Source: Lentzea cavernae
GTDB lineage: Bacteria > Actinomycetota > Actinomycetes > Mycobacteriales > Pseudonocardiaceae
DNA length: 64,000 nucleotides
Assembly (NCBI RefSeq): GCF_014653695.1
Contig: NZ_BNAR01000002.1
Span: 496,001-560,000 of the forward strand
Direction: 5' to 3'
Below, piece by piece: positions 1 through 8,410 of the stretch. A program made the position numbers and the translations under genes. The notes under the pieces are model-generated. The model was not told the origin of the DNA, made no database searches, and was given only the letters and a program-made list of their open reading frames with translations. Numbering within the stretch: position 1 is the stretch's first letter; each line of letters begins with the position of its first letter.

Positions 1-1
1 G

Positions 2-202
2 GCCGTGGTCGAGGTCAGCGGGACGGACCGGCACCCGATCGTCCGGCGCACAGGGGACGCGGCCGACGCGGTCGCCGGGACGATGCTGGAGGTGACGACC
101 GCGGAGCTGGCCGCGGCCGACGTCTACGAGGTGGACGACTACCGCCGCGCCCTGGTCAGGCTCGGTTCCGGCGAGGTGGCCTGGGTGTACCTGCAGGCGT
201 GA
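2..202 (+). CDS. gamma-glutamylcyclotransferase-like protein (C-terminal part)
   Basis: Partial gene cut by the left edge; the frame is open from base 2 and ends at a TGA at 202. The 66 visible residues end in VYEVDDYRRALVRL followed by GSGEVAWVYLQA, which resembles the end of the AIG2/gamma-glutamylcyclotransferase fold, where a Y-E-V-x-x-Y-R-R block precedes a strand ending in W-V-Y. The catalytic glutamate and the N-terminal substrate loop lie outside the window, so activity cannot be judged. The first in-frame GTG at 5 is probably internal. The next gene converges on it 81 bp downstream; that gap holds no obvious terminator. Confidence 0.6.
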   Translation, partial: AVVEVSGTDRHPIVRRTGDAADAVAGTMLEVTTAELAAADVYEVDDYRRALVRLGSGEVAWVYLQA

Positions 203-283
203 CCGCGAATGTTCACGTGGAGCCGGCGAACACCGAGAACGAACTCCCTGCGGCCAGCCGCCTGTCCGGGAAGCCGATCGGAT

Positions 284-1861
284 CTAGGACACCAGCGAAA
301 GGCCCCGGTTCGAAGGCTGCTCGGCCGCGACGGCCGGCGCGGCCGAGGGGACCTCGACCTCCTCGCCGCCGATCTCCCGCGTGATCCACGCCCCGGACTC
401 CACCATGACCTTCAACGTCCGCGTGTCGAGGGCGTTGACGCGCCCGTAGTACCACTCGTCGGTGGCCAGCGGGCCCATGCGGTCGCCCATGCGCTTCTTG
501 ATGTCGAGAACGCGCTCGTACAGCGCCTTGACCAGCGCGGCGCGGTCGGCGGGGCCCTGGAGACCCTCGCGGATGCGGTCCTCGATGCCCCGCGGGGTGC
601 CTTCGGAGTCGGGCATGAGCATGGTGGTCCAGGCGCGGGACTTCTCGCGGTACTGGAGCTGCTGCATGATGCCCTCGTGCTGCGCGAAGTCGGCGGCGCG
701 GAAGGCGTTGCCGCGCCAGCGCTTCTGGAGGTTGACGGCCAGGGACAGCGCGCTCTTCAGGCCCGTGTTGAGGCCTCGGCCCGGCCAGAAGTGCAGGGAG
801 TTGGCGGCGTCGCCCAGGAGGAAGCCGAACGTCGACGGGGCGAGCTGCGCGGTGAACTTCGACATCTGCTGCATGCCGAGGGTGAACGAGTTGATGCCGA
901 CGACGTCCGCGACGCCCACGCCGAAGAAGCGCAGGCCGTCGAGGATCCGGGGCCACAGGTAGGAGAGCTTGTCGACGGACGGCTTGAACACCGAGCGGTG
1001 GCGGTCGCACACGAAGCGGCCGTTGCCGGCGGGGCGCATGCTGCAGCCGAACTTGCCGATGCACGAGACGGGACCGCTCTCGCCGAGGGCGACGATCTCC
1101 GAGGCCTCCTCGGCGGTGAGGCGCATGTTGATGAAGCCGCCGCCGAGCGAGTTGAAGAGGAACCTGTTCTGCGCCACGGTCAGCGGCACGGTGTGCTCGT
1201 CGGGCGACTTGGCGGTGACGCGGATGCCGAGGACGCGCTCGTCCAGGGGCGAACCGTCCACTGAGAACAGTTCGCGGCTCGGGGTGCCGAACTGCGCCGA
1301 GAACGCCTCGCGGGTCGCGGAACGGGCGCCGTCGGCGATGGCGAGGACGTGCAGGCCGTCGAACCTGGCCGGCGGCGTGTAGGCGGCGGGGACGACCTCG
1401 ATGCCGTAGACGTCCTGCGCCATGTCGAGCAGGCAGTCCTCGATCCAGCGGATCTTGATGTTGCGCGGACGCCCCTTGGACGCCGGGGAGTCCGGGCCGA
1501 GCGGCCACATCTCCGAGAACTTGCCCTGTGTGAACAGGCGCTCCTGCACAGCGGTCGGCAGCGACGCCCAGACGTTGCTCTGCAGCGTCACGACCTGCTC
1601 GCGGCGGTTGTTGCCCTCGGCCTGGCCCTTCCACACGACGCGGTTGCCCTGACGCGTCCAACGACGGTCGTGCACGCGGATGGAGACCCCGTCGCCCAGC
1701 AGCGACTTCACGGTGCAGGCGAACGCCAGACCCACCGGGCCGCCGCCCGCCACGTCCACCCGCAGCGGGGCGGTCTGGCGCAGCGGCACGACCCGGCTGC
1801 CCTGCTTGGGCAGCATCACCGTCGGGGCAATCCTGCCCACCAGCACCGTCTTCTCATCCAT
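284..1861 (-). CDS. FAD-dependent monooxygenase-like protein
   Basis: A 525-residue flavoprotein of the aromatic hydroxylase/geranylgeranyl-reductase type. After a 35-residue N-terminal extension comes the Rossmann dinucleotide motif DVAGGGPVGLAFA (about residues 36-48), and near residue 343 the second FAD motif, LLGDAANSLHFWPGRG, where the GD contacts the ribityl chain of FAD. It should be cytosolic and use NAD(P)H and oxygen, but the substrate cannot be read from the sequence. The length is slightly above the usual 400-500 residues for class A monooxygenases because of the extension. It lies immediately downstream of the XRE/DUF397 pair on the same strand, so those regulators may control it. 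The start at 1861 has no clear Shine-Dalgarno. Confidence 0.7.
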   Translation of the reverse strand: MDEKTVLVGRIAPTVMLPKQGSRVVPLRQTAPLRVDVAGGGPVGLAFACTVKSLLGDGVSIRVHDRRWTRQGNRVVWKGQAEGNNRREQVVTLQSNVWASLPTAVQERLFTQGKFSEMWPLGPDSPASKGRPRNIKIRWIEDCLLDMAQDVYGIEVVPAAYTPPARFDGLHVLAIADGARSATREAFSAQFGTPSRELFSVDGSPLDERVLGIRVTAKSPDEHTVPLTVAQNRFLFNSLGGGFINMRLTAEEASEIVALGESGPVSCIGKFGCSMRPAGNGRFVCDRHRSVFKPSVDKLSYLWPRILDGLRFFGVGVADVVGINSFTLGMQQMSKFTAQLAPSTFGFLLGDAANSLHFWPGRGLNTGLKSALSLAVNLQKRWRGNAFRAADFAQHEGIMQQLQYREKSRAWTTMLMPDSEGTPRGIEDRIREGLQGPADRAALVKALYERVLDIKKRMGDRMGPLATDEWYYGRVNALDTRTLKVMVESGAWITREIGGEEVEVPSAAPAVAAEQPSNRGLSLVS

Positions 1862-1892
1862 GCCGGTGACACGCAGGGAGGCGCAGGACGGT

Positions 1893-2066
1893 TCAACGAA
1901 CTTCGAGGAATTTTTCCCAGGCGGTGAAGCTGAAGGTCAGGACGCCTCCGGAGGGGTTCTTGGAGTCGCGGACGAGCGCGTCACCGGACAGCGACACCTC
2001 GACGCAGTTGTCGTCCTCGGTGCCACCGCTGTAGCTGCTCTTACGCCATACGCGTTCCTGCGTCAT
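1893..2066 (-). CDS. DUF397 domain small protein
   Basis: A 57-residue protein starting MTQERVWRKSSYSGG and containing the DUF397 hallmarks W-R-K-S-S-Y-S, then D-N-C-V-E-V and V-R-D-S-K-N-P, ending in a W-x-x-F segment. DUF397 proteins are small actinobacterial partners of XRE/DUF5753 regulators (the WhiJ-type pairs of Streptomyces) and are thought to modulate them. The ATG at 2066 lies 26 nt inside the 3' end of the upstream regulator gene, so the two are probably translationally coupled. A longer in-frame reading to 2261 is rejected because its extra residues only shadow the regulator gene. Confidence 0.85.
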   Translation of the reverse strand: MTQERVWRKSSYSGGTEDDNCVEVSLSGDALVRDSKNPSGGVLTFSFTAWEKFLEVR

Positions 2067-2889
2067 TGAGGTCCTCTCGCGGTCGGTCGACGTACTCCGC
2101 CAGCTTGCTCCGCGATTGTTCCTCATCCAAGGCGACCTCAGCCAAACGGTCGAACAGCAACCGGGTACGTGCGATAGCGCCGGGATCCTGCACGAACACC
2201 TTGGCCAAATCGGTCGAGGTGAAGGCGATGGGCATTGCCTTCTCGTACTCCCACAACACACAACTGGTCCACGCGACGGAAACCCCGGCAGGCACGATGC
2301 GGATCCTGTGTGCGTTGAACAGCAGGGCCGCGTACTGGTCCTCCATGATCTCCGGGCTGCCGACCTGCATCTGCAGCGCGTGCTCGTGGATGTAGAACAA
2401 GCAGTCAGGCCGATCGTGGCGTTTCAGGATCGCCTGCCGATCGATCCGGAACTGGACCACTGTCGGGATCCGCTCTTCCGCGACGAATCCCGTGAGCCGG
2501 TAGAGAGCATCCGCGTACTCCGGCGTCTGAGCGAGACCGGGCACCGCCTGCACGTCGTAGCTCGTGATCACCGTCGCTGTCGCCTCGGCCATGGCGAGCG
2601 TGCGCAGGTTGTCCGGCACCTGGACGATGTACTCCTCGAAGGCACAGCGGTAGCGGCGCTTGAAGTCCTCGAAGAAGTCGATGTCCTTGCCTAGCATGGA
2701 AAGGTACTGCAACAGGTCGATCTCGCTCGGGCGGTACTTGCCGTTCTCCAGTGTGGAGACCTTGCTCGGGTCCCAGCCCAGTCGGACGGCGAAGGCGGCG
2801 CCCGTCAACTTGATGCAGGTCTCCCGGAGCTTGCGCAGCTCGTCGCCCAGTTCGCGGCTGTATGCGGTGGACGGAGTACTCGTGGCCAT
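2041..2889 (-). CDS. XRE-family regulator with DUF5753 domain
   Basis: A 282-residue regulator. Residues about 12-70 form an XRE helix-turn-helix (ELGDELRKLRE, then a recognition region WDPSKVSTLENGKYRPSE). The remaining two thirds match the DUF5753 sensor-like domain (VPGLAQTPEYADAL, FRIDRQAIL, VSVAWTSCVLWEYE). It belongs to the WhiJ-like regulators that work with a DUF397 partner, encoded here by the overlapping gene downstream. Members of this family influence development and antibiotic production in Streptomyces; the targets here are unknown, although the adjacent flavoprotein gene is a candidate. A TACGTT hexamer at 2896-2901 (minus strand) lies 6 nt before the ATG and there is no Shine-Dalgarno, so the mRNA may be leaderless. 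Confidence 0.9.
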   Translation of the reverse strand: MATSTPSTAYSRELGDELRKLRETCIKLTGAAFAVRLGWDPSKVSTLENGKYRPSEIDLLQYLSMLGKDIDFFEDFKRRYRCAFEEYIVQVPDNLRTLAMAEATATVITSYDVQAVPGLAQTPEYADALYRLTGFVAEERIPTVVQFRIDRQAILKRHDRPDCLFYIHEHALQMQVGSPEIMEDQYAALLFNAHRIRIVPAGVSVAWTSCVLWEYEKAMPIAFTSTDLAKVFVQDPGAIARTRLLFDRLAEVALDEEQSRSKLAEYVDRPREDLNDAGTRMA

Positions 2890-3019
2890 GGCTCGAACGT
2901 AGGGCTTGCTCGAAGAGCAACAAGGGGCTCATTCGGGTGAAAACGGTCGACCTGATCTTCAGCTCGCTCCCAGGAAACTCGCAGCCCCGGCACAGCTTGG
3001 CGGACGACGATCCCCGTCC

Positions 3020-4144
3020 ATGACTCGACGTCGCAGATCCTTGGTGATCAACGGACTGCTGGTGGTGGTGCTCCTCGGGGCCGGTGTGGCCGGCTACCTG
3101 GTGTTCTTCGGTTCCTCCGGCAGCGCCCAGCCCACCGCGGCCCGCACGGCCGCCGCCGCGAACCGGGACGTGAGCGAGGTGGTGACGGCGTCGGGGACGG
3201 TGCAGAGCTCGTTCAGCGCCGCCGCGTCGTTCGGGGCGAGCGGCACCGTCATCGAGGTCAACGTCAAGGTCGGTGACGTCGTCACCAAGGGCCAGCAGCT
3301 TGCGAAGCTCGATCCCACGCAGGCGCAGCTGCAGGTCGACATCGCGCAGGGCAACTTGAACGCCGCTCTGGACAAGGGAACGGGCACGACCGCGTTGCTC
3401 ACGGCGTACCGGCAGGCGCAGCTCGCGCTCCAGCAGGCGAAGGACACGCTGGCGTCCACCGTGCTGACCGCGCCCGGCGACGGCACGATCACGTCGGTGA
3501 CCGGCGCCGTCGGGCAGAAGGTCGGTAGCTCGAACAACTCGTCGAGCACCACCTCCACGACCACCACCACGACGACCGCTTCGGGGTTCGTCGTCGTGAC
3601 GGACCTGAAGAACCTGGTGCTGCACGCGAACGTCTCCGAGTCCGACGTCAGCTTGCTCAAGGCCGACCAGGCCGCGACCGTGACGGTCAACGCGATGCAG
3701 GCGCAGCCGGTCCAGGCCAAGGTCACGCAGGTCGACCTCACGCCCACGACGGCGAACAACGTCGTGCAGTACGGCGTCACGCTCACGCTGACCGAACCGC
3801 CGGCGGGGCTGCGGCCGGGGCAGTCGGCGAGCGTCGAGATCACCGTCGCCGGGGCCACCGGGGTGCTCGCGGTGCCCGCCGCGGCGGTGCAGACGGTCAA
3901 CGGCGCGAGTTCCGTGGCGGTGCTGGAGAACGGCGCCGAGACGCGCAAGACCGTCGAGGTCGGCGTGCGCGGGGACCAGTACGTGGAGATCAAGTCCGGG
4001 TTGTCCGCCGGTGAGGAGGTCGTGCTGCCGCAGGTGACCACGTCGACGAACCAGAACCGCACCGGTCAGCAGCAGGGCGGCCAGTTCCCCGGCACCGGTG
4101 GCGGCAACCGCAGCGGCGGCGGCTTCACCGGGACCGGTCGATGA
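3020..4144 (+). CDS. HlyD/MacA-type efflux adaptor
   Basis: A 374-residue membrane-fusion protein, the extracytoplasmic adaptor of a MacAB-type ABC exporter. A basic start (MTRRRRS) is followed by one membrane anchor (about residues 9-29), then a biotinyl-lipoyl-like half motif (VIEVNVKVGDVVTKGQQLAKLDP), a short helical hairpin, a second lipoyl half and beta-barrel/membrane-proximal domains. A Ser/Thr-rich low-complexity insert (around SSTTSTTTTTTTA) sits in the second lipoyl lobe, and the tail is rich in Gly, Asn and Gln. The ATG at 3020 is preferred to an in-frame codon at 2906 because the anchor follows it directly and the extra 38 residues look non-coding. It overlaps the ATPase gene by 4 nt (ATGA). 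Confidence 0.88.
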   Translation: MTRRRRSLVINGLLVVVLLGAGVAGYLVFFGSSGSAQPTAARTAAAANRDVSEVVTASGTVQSSFSAAASFGASGTVIEVNVKVGDVVTKGQQLAKLDPTQAQLQVDIAQGNLNAALDKGTGTTALLTAYRQAQLALQQAKDTLASTVLTAPGDGTITSVTGAVGQKVGSSNNSSSTTSTTTTTTTASGFVVVTDLKNLVLHANVSESDVSLLKADQAATVTVNAMQAQPVQAKVTQVDLTPTTANNVVQYGVTLTLTEPPAGLRPGQSASVEITVAGATGVLAVPAAAVQTVNGASSVAVLENGAETRKTVEVGVRGDQYVEIKSGLSAGEEVVLPQVTTSTNQNRTGQQQGGQFPGTGGGNRSGGGFTGTGR

Positions 4145-4821
4145 GCCCGGTCATCGAGGTCCGCGACCTCCGCAAGACGTACGGGAACGGCGACACGGCC
4201 GTGCACGCGTTGCGGGGCCTCGACCTGACCGTCGAGAAGGGCGAGTACATCGCGATCATGGGCGCGTCGGGGTCGGGCAAGTCGACGCTGCTCAACATCC
4301 TCGGGTGCCTCGACGTGCCGTCGGGCGGCAGGTACCTGCTCGACGGGATCGACACGGGCGAGTTCGACGAGGAGCAGCTCTCGTTGCTGCGCAACAGGAA
4401 GATCGGTTTCGTCTTCCAGTCCTTCAACCTGGTGCCCCGCACGACGGCACTCGCGAACGTCGAGCTCCCGCTGGTGTACGCGGGAGTTCGGCGTGCCCAA
4501 CGCCGCGAACGGGCGTTGGCGGCGCTGGACCTCGTCGGTCTCGCGGACCGCACGCACCACCGGCCCAACGAACTATCGGGCGGGCAGCAGCAACGCGTCG
4601 CCATCGCACGGGCTCTGGTCACCTCGCCCGCGATCGTGCTGGCCGACGAGCCGACCGGCAACCTCGACACGGACTCGAGCCGTGAGGTGCTGGGCATCCT
4701 CGACCGCCTCAACGCCAGCGGCCGCACGGTCGTGCTCATCACGCACGAGGACGAGGTCGCCGCGCACGCCATGCGCACCGTCCGGGTCGTCGACGGCAGA
4801 GTCGCGGGGGTGCTGGTGTGA
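4141..4821 (+). CDS. MacB/LolD-type ABC transporter ATPase
   Basis: A 226-residue nucleotide-binding subunit. Walker A GASGSGKST is at residues 41-49, the Q-loop in FVFQSFNLVPR, the signature LSGGQQQR at about 145-152, Walker B IVLADEP at 165-171, a D-loop NLD and a switch histidine in VLITHED. This is the class that drives mechanotransmission exporters (MacB, LolD, FtsE) rather than importers, in line with the FtsX-like permease encoded next. It overlaps its neighbours by 4 nt on both sides (ATGA at 4141, GTGA at 4818), so adaptor, ATPase and permease should be translationally coupled. The exported substrate cannot be predicted. Confidence 0.93.
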   Translation: MSPVIEVRDLRKTYGNGDTAVHALRGLDLTVEKGEYIAIMGASGSGKSTLLNILGCLDVPSGGRYLLDGIDTGEFDEEQLSLLRNRKIGFVFQSFNLVPRTTALANVELPLVYAGVRRAQRRERALAALDLVGLADRTHHRPNELSGGQQQRVAIARALVTSPAIVLADEPTGNLDTDSSREVLGILDRLNASGRTVVLITHEDEVAAHAMRTVRVVDGRVAGVLV

Positions 4822-6008
4822 GGGTCTTCGAGATCGCCGCCTTCGCCGTGCGGGGCCTGACCGCGAACAAGATGCGGTCGGGGCTCACGACGCTGGGCAT
4901 CCTGATCGGTGTCGCGTCGGTGATCCTGCTGATCGCGGTCGGCAACGGCGCGTCGAGCGCGGTGCAGCAGAGCATCGCGGGGCTCGGCACGAACATCCTG
5001 ACGATCAGCCCGCAGCGCGCCCAGCCCGGCACCACCGCCAAGCCGCTGACCACGGCGGACGCGACGGCGCTGGTCGGCGCCGACTCCCCCGACGTCAAGT
5101 ACGCCTCGCCCGTGGTCAGCGCCCAGGCCACCGCCGGCTACGGCGACACCACACACGACATCGGGCAGTTCATCGGCTCGGACCCGCGGTACTTCGACAC
5201 CACGAACAGCTCGGTCGCGCAGGGGAACCTGTTCTCCGACAACGACGTCCAGCAGGCGCGCAAGGTCGTCGTGATCGGCTCGACCGTCGCCGCGGAGCTC
5301 TTCCCCGGCACCGATCCGGTCGGGAAGTCCATGCTGGTCAACAACATCCCGTTCACCGTCGTCGGAGTGCTGGCGGCCAAGGGTTCCAGCGGATTGCAGG
5401 ACGCGGACGACATGGCCGTCGCTCCGCTGACGACCGCGCAGAACGCGTTGACCGGATACGGCAGTCTCACCCAGATCGTCGTGCAGGCGCGGTCGGCCGA
5501 CGCGCTGCCGAACGCGCAGGCCCAGGTGACGACGATCCTCAACGGGCGGCACAAGATCACGGACACCGCCGACTACCGGATCCTGAGCCAGGACCAGCTG
5601 CTCACCGCGCGAACGGCGACCACCGAGACGTTCACCGTGCTGCTCGCGTCCGTGGCAGCGATCTCCTTGCTGGTGGGCGGGATCGGCATCACGAACATCA
5701 TGCTGGTCACCGTCACCGAGCGGATCCGGGAGATCGGCATCCGCAAGGCCGTGGGCGCGCCCCGGTCCTCGATCCTCGGGCAGTTTCTGATCGAGGCGAC
5801 GCTGCTGAGCCTGTTCGGCGGGGCGCTGGGCATCGCCGCGGGGATGATCGGCAGCCAGTTCACCATCGCGGGCATCCAGCCCGTGCTCGTGCCGTCGTCG
5901 GTGCTGCTGGCGTTCGCGGTGTCGGCGCTGATCGGCCTGTTCTTCGGCAGCTACCCGGCCTCCCGTGCCGCGAAGCTCCGTCCCATCGAAGCCCTCCGGC
6001 ATGAATGA
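4818..6008 (+). CDS. MacB/FtsX-type ABC transporter permease
   Basis: A 396-residue permease with the MacB plan: TM1 close to the N-terminus (LTTLGILIGVASVILLIAVG), a large extracytoplasmic MacB-PCD domain (about residues 50-270, containing a KVVVIGSTVAAELFPGTDPVG block), then three C-terminal TM helices with the FtsX motif VTERIREIGIRKAVGAP. It forms the membrane channel or mechanotransmitter of the exporter with the preceding ATPase and adaptor. The GTG start overlaps the ATPase stop. The stop at 6006-6008 falls inside the start region of the next gene, which keeps the operon contiguous. Confidence 0.92.
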   Translation: MRVFEIAAFAVRGLTANKMRSGLTTLGILIGVASVILLIAVGNGASSAVQQSIAGLGTNILTISPQRAQPGTTAKPLTTADATALVGADSPDVKYASPVVSAQATAGYGDTTHDIGQFIGSDPRYFDTTNSSVAQGNLFSDNDVQQARKVVVIGSTVAAELFPGTDPVGKSMLVNNIPFTVVGVLAAKGSSGLQDADDMAVAPLTTAQNALTGYGSLTQIVVQARSADALPNAQAQVTTILNGRHKITDTADYRILSQDQLLTARTATTETFTVLLASVAAISLLVGGIGITNIMLVTVTERIREIGIRKAVGAPRSSILGQFLIEATLLSLFGGALGIAAGMIGSQFTIAGIQPVLVPSSVLLAFAVSALIGLFFGSYPASRAAKLRPIEALRHE

Positions 6009-6021
6009 GGAGTCCTTGACC

Positions 6022-6504
6022 GTGTCCAACCCACTCGACCAGCCGCTCGAGAACGACATCTCGGCGGAGCTTAAGGAACGCAAGACGGGCTTCGCCAAGA
6101 CCACCGTGGTCCTCGGGGTCGCGGTGCTCGCGATCGTGGCGTTCGTCGGCGGTGTGTTCGTGCAGAAGTCCTTCGGCACCGCCGAGACCCCGACGCGGCA
6201 GACCGCGGGCCGTCAGTTCAACGGCACACCGCCTTCGGGCCAGAACCGGCCGAACGGCGGCAACTTCGGAGGGCGCGGCACCGTCGGCACGATCGACCAC
6301 GTCGAAGGCACGACCGTCTACGTGAAGACGCAGAACGGCCAGGTCGTGAAGGTGTCCACTTCGGACTCGACGAAGGTGGAGATCAGTTCAGAAGGCAAGC
6401 TGGCCGATCTCAAGGCAGGGCAACAGGTCGTGGTGCAGGGCCAGGCCGGTTCCGACGGCACCGTGACCGGGCAGACCATCACCCAGCGCCCGGCCACCGG
6501 ATGA
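6022..6504 (+). CDS. single-pass membrane protein with DUF5666-like domain
   Basis: A 160-residue protein with a cytoplasmic N-terminus, one membrane helix (about residues 27-47, VVLGVAVLAIVAFVGGVFV) and an outside region made of a Gly/Asn/Pro-rich linker and a small beta domain (GTVGTIDHVEGTTVYVKTQN, then VVVQGQ and GTVTGQTI) resembling DUF5666. No function is established for this domain. The GTG at 6022 is chosen because GAGGAG at 6007-6012 lies 9 nt upstream; an ATG at 6001 is possible but has no ribosome site. The position between the exporter and its two-component system suggests an accessory or sensing role (inference). Confidence 0.75.
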   Translation: MSNPLDQPLENDISAELKERKTGFAKTTVVLGVAVLAIVAFVGGVFVQKSFGTAETPTRQTAGRQFNGTPPSGQNRPNGGNFGGRGTVGTIDHVEGTTVYVKTQNGQVVKVSTSDSTKVEISSEGKLADLKAGQQVVVQGQAGSDGTVTGQTITQRPATG

Positions 6505-7178
6505 CGGAACGCGGCCGGTTGCTCGTCGTCGAGGACGAACCCGACATCCGCGAACTGCTGTGCGCCAGCCTGCGGTTCGCGGGGTTCGTCGTGTCGAGCG
6601 CGGCGACCGGCTCGGAAGCACTGGACGCGGCCCGCACCGGCGCTCCCGACCTCGTCCTGCTCGACGTGATGCTGCCCGACCGCGACGGGTTCGAGGTGGT
6701 GCGGCGGTTGCGGTCGCTCGGCGTGCGGGTGCCCGTGCTGTACCTGACCGCGCGCGACGGCGCGGACGACCGCGTCACCGGCCTCACGATCGGCGGCGAC
6801 GGGTACATCACCAAACCGTTCAGCCTGGAGGAGGTCATCGCCCGCGTGACCGCGGTGCTGCGCCGCACCCGGCCAGGCGCTTCCGAGCTGCTGACGTGCG
6901 GCGACCTGTCGCTGGACGTGGAGAGCCACGTCGTGCGGCGGGGTTCCCGGGCCGTCGAGCTGTCGCCGACGGAGTTCCGGCTGCTGCACTGCCTCATGCG
7001 CAACAGCGGGCGCGTGCTGTCGAAGGCGCAGATCCTCGACCAGGTGTGGCCGCACGACTTCGACGGCGACGTCGGCGTGGTCGAGTCGTACATCTCGTAC
7101 CTGCGGCGCAAGGTAGACGGCACCGAACCACGCCTGATCCGCACGGTGCGCGGCATCGGGTACATGATCCGCCCATGA
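6501..7178 (+). CDS. OmpR-family response regulator
   Basis: A 225-residue response regulator with a receiver domain (acidic pocket E11-D12, phospho-acceptor D55 in LVLLDVMLPD, Lys in ITKPFS) and a C-terminal winged-helix domain (LSPTEFRLLHCLMRNSGRVLSKAQ; RTVRGIGYMI at the end). The receiver has GGDGY where GADDY is more usual. It starts in an ATGA overlap with the membrane protein gene and ends in an ATGA overlap with the kinase gene. It is the sixth-to-last layer of a single 3020-8410 transcription unit and probably controls that exporter operon, sensing stress at the envelope or a toxic compound (inference). Confidence 0.93.
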   Translation: MTERGRLLVVEDEPDIRELLCASLRFAGFVVSSAATGSEALDAARTGAPDLVLLDVMLPDRDGFEVVRRLRSLGVRVPVLYLTARDGADDRVTGLTIGGDGYITKPFSLEEVIARVTAVLRRTRPGASELLTCGDLSLDVESHVVRRGSRAVELSPTEFRLLHCLMRNSGRVLSKAQILDQVWPHDFDGDVGVVESYISYLRRKVDGTEPRLIRTVRGIGYMIRP

Positions 7179-8410
7179 TGTTGCGCGTGCGGCTGGTCGT
7201 CGTGCTCGTCGCCCTGGTGGCCGCGGGCCTGTTCGGCACGTGGCTGATCGGCTCCCAGGTGATGGAGAACTACCTCCTGCACCAGCTCGACGCCCGCCTC
7301 GACCGCGCGGTGTCGATGCTGCGCTCACTCCCGTTGCGCGACAACATGGTCCTGCGATCCCAGGACGGGGTCGTCGCGGGAACGCCCCTCGACGGCCTGC
7401 CCGCGTTCGGCTCCATGCCCCCCGGCGAGCACATCACCGTCGGCTCGTCGCGGGTGGTGATGCGGCAGTGGGACGGGCGCGAGCTGATCGCGGCCGTCGA
7501 CCAGTCGGAGGTCGACCGGGCCGTCGGCGACCTGCGACTGGCGTTCCTGCTGATCAGCCTAGGCGCGCTGATCCTCGTGGGCATGGCCGGGTACGCGTTG
7601 GTCAGGGCCTCGACTCGGGGGTTGGAGGAGGTCGAGCAGGTCGCCGGGGAGATCGCGGCCGGCGACCTGTCGCGCCGGGTGCCGGTGCGGCGTCCCGGAT
7701 CCGAGGTCGGGCGGCTGGCGTCGGCGTTGAACACGATGCTCGGCCAGATCGAGGCCTCGTTCGCGGCGCGAGTCCGCTCGGAGAGCCGGATGCGGCAGTT
7801 CGTGGCCGACGCCTCGCACGAGCTGCGGACACCGCTGACCTCGATCCGGGGCTACGCCGAGCTCTACCGGCAGGGCGCGGCTTCGGATGCTTCCGAGGTG
7901 CTGAAGCGCGTCGAGGACCACGCCGCGCGGATGGGCGTTCTGGTCGACGACCTGCTGCAGCTGGCGCGACTCGACTCGGAGCAGCCCCTCGCGCTGTCCG
8001 ATGTGGACCTGGTCGTGGTGGTGGCCGACGCGGTTCTCGAGGCGCGGCGGCCCGTTTCGCTGGTGCTTCCGGCAGGACCGGTGGTGGTGCGGGCTGATGA
8101 GGCGCGGGTTCGGCAGGTCTTGACGAACCTGTTGGACAACGCTCTCGTGCACACGCCTGCCGGATCGCCTGTCGAGGTCAGGCTGACGGCGGGCATGGTC
8201 GAGGTCGCTGATCACGGGCCGGGGATGACGGCTGAGCAGGCTTCGCGGGCGTTCGAACGGTTCTACCGCGCGGATCCCGCGCGTGGGCCCGGTGGGACCG
8301 GGCTGGGGCTCGCGATCGTGGCGGCGCTGGTGGCGGCGCACGGGTGGCGGATCGAGCTGGACACCGCGCCCGGTGAGGGCGCGGTGTTCCGGGTGTTATT
8401 CGGGGCGTGA
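7175..8410 (+). CDS. HAMP sensor histidine kinase
   Basis: A 411-residue kinase with TM1 (about 5-24), a short extracytoplasmic loop of roughly 95 residues, TM2 (about 122-143), HAMP (150-200), HisKA with H215 in ADASHELRTP, and a HATPase domain with an N box (LTNLLDNALVHTPAGS), VADHGPGM, FERFYR and GGTGLGLAIV. It pairs with the response regulator gene it overlaps (ATGA at 7175-7178). A second ATG directly follows at 7178. The 3' end overlaps the convergent DUF1479 gene by 15 bp, leaving no room for a terminator between the two. Confidence 0.93.
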   Translation: MMLRVRLVVVLVALVAAGLFGTWLIGSQVMENYLLHQLDARLDRAVSMLRSLPLRDNMVLRSQDGVVAGTPLDGLPAFGSMPPGEHITVGSSRVVMRQWDGRELIAAVDQSEVDRAVGDLRLAFLLISLGALILVGMAGYALVRASTRGLEEVEQVAGEIAAGDLSRRVPVRRPGSEVGRLASALNTMLGQIEASFAARVRSESRMRQFVADASHELRTPLTSIRGYAELYRQGAASDASEVLKRVEDHAARMGVLVDDLLQLARLDSEQPLALSDVDLVVVVADAVLEARRPVSLVLPAGPVVVRADEARVRQVLTNLLDNALVHTPAGSPVEVRLTAGMVEVADHGPGMTAEQASRAFERFYRADPARGPGGTGLGLAIVAALVAAHGWRIELDTAPGEGAVFRVLFGA

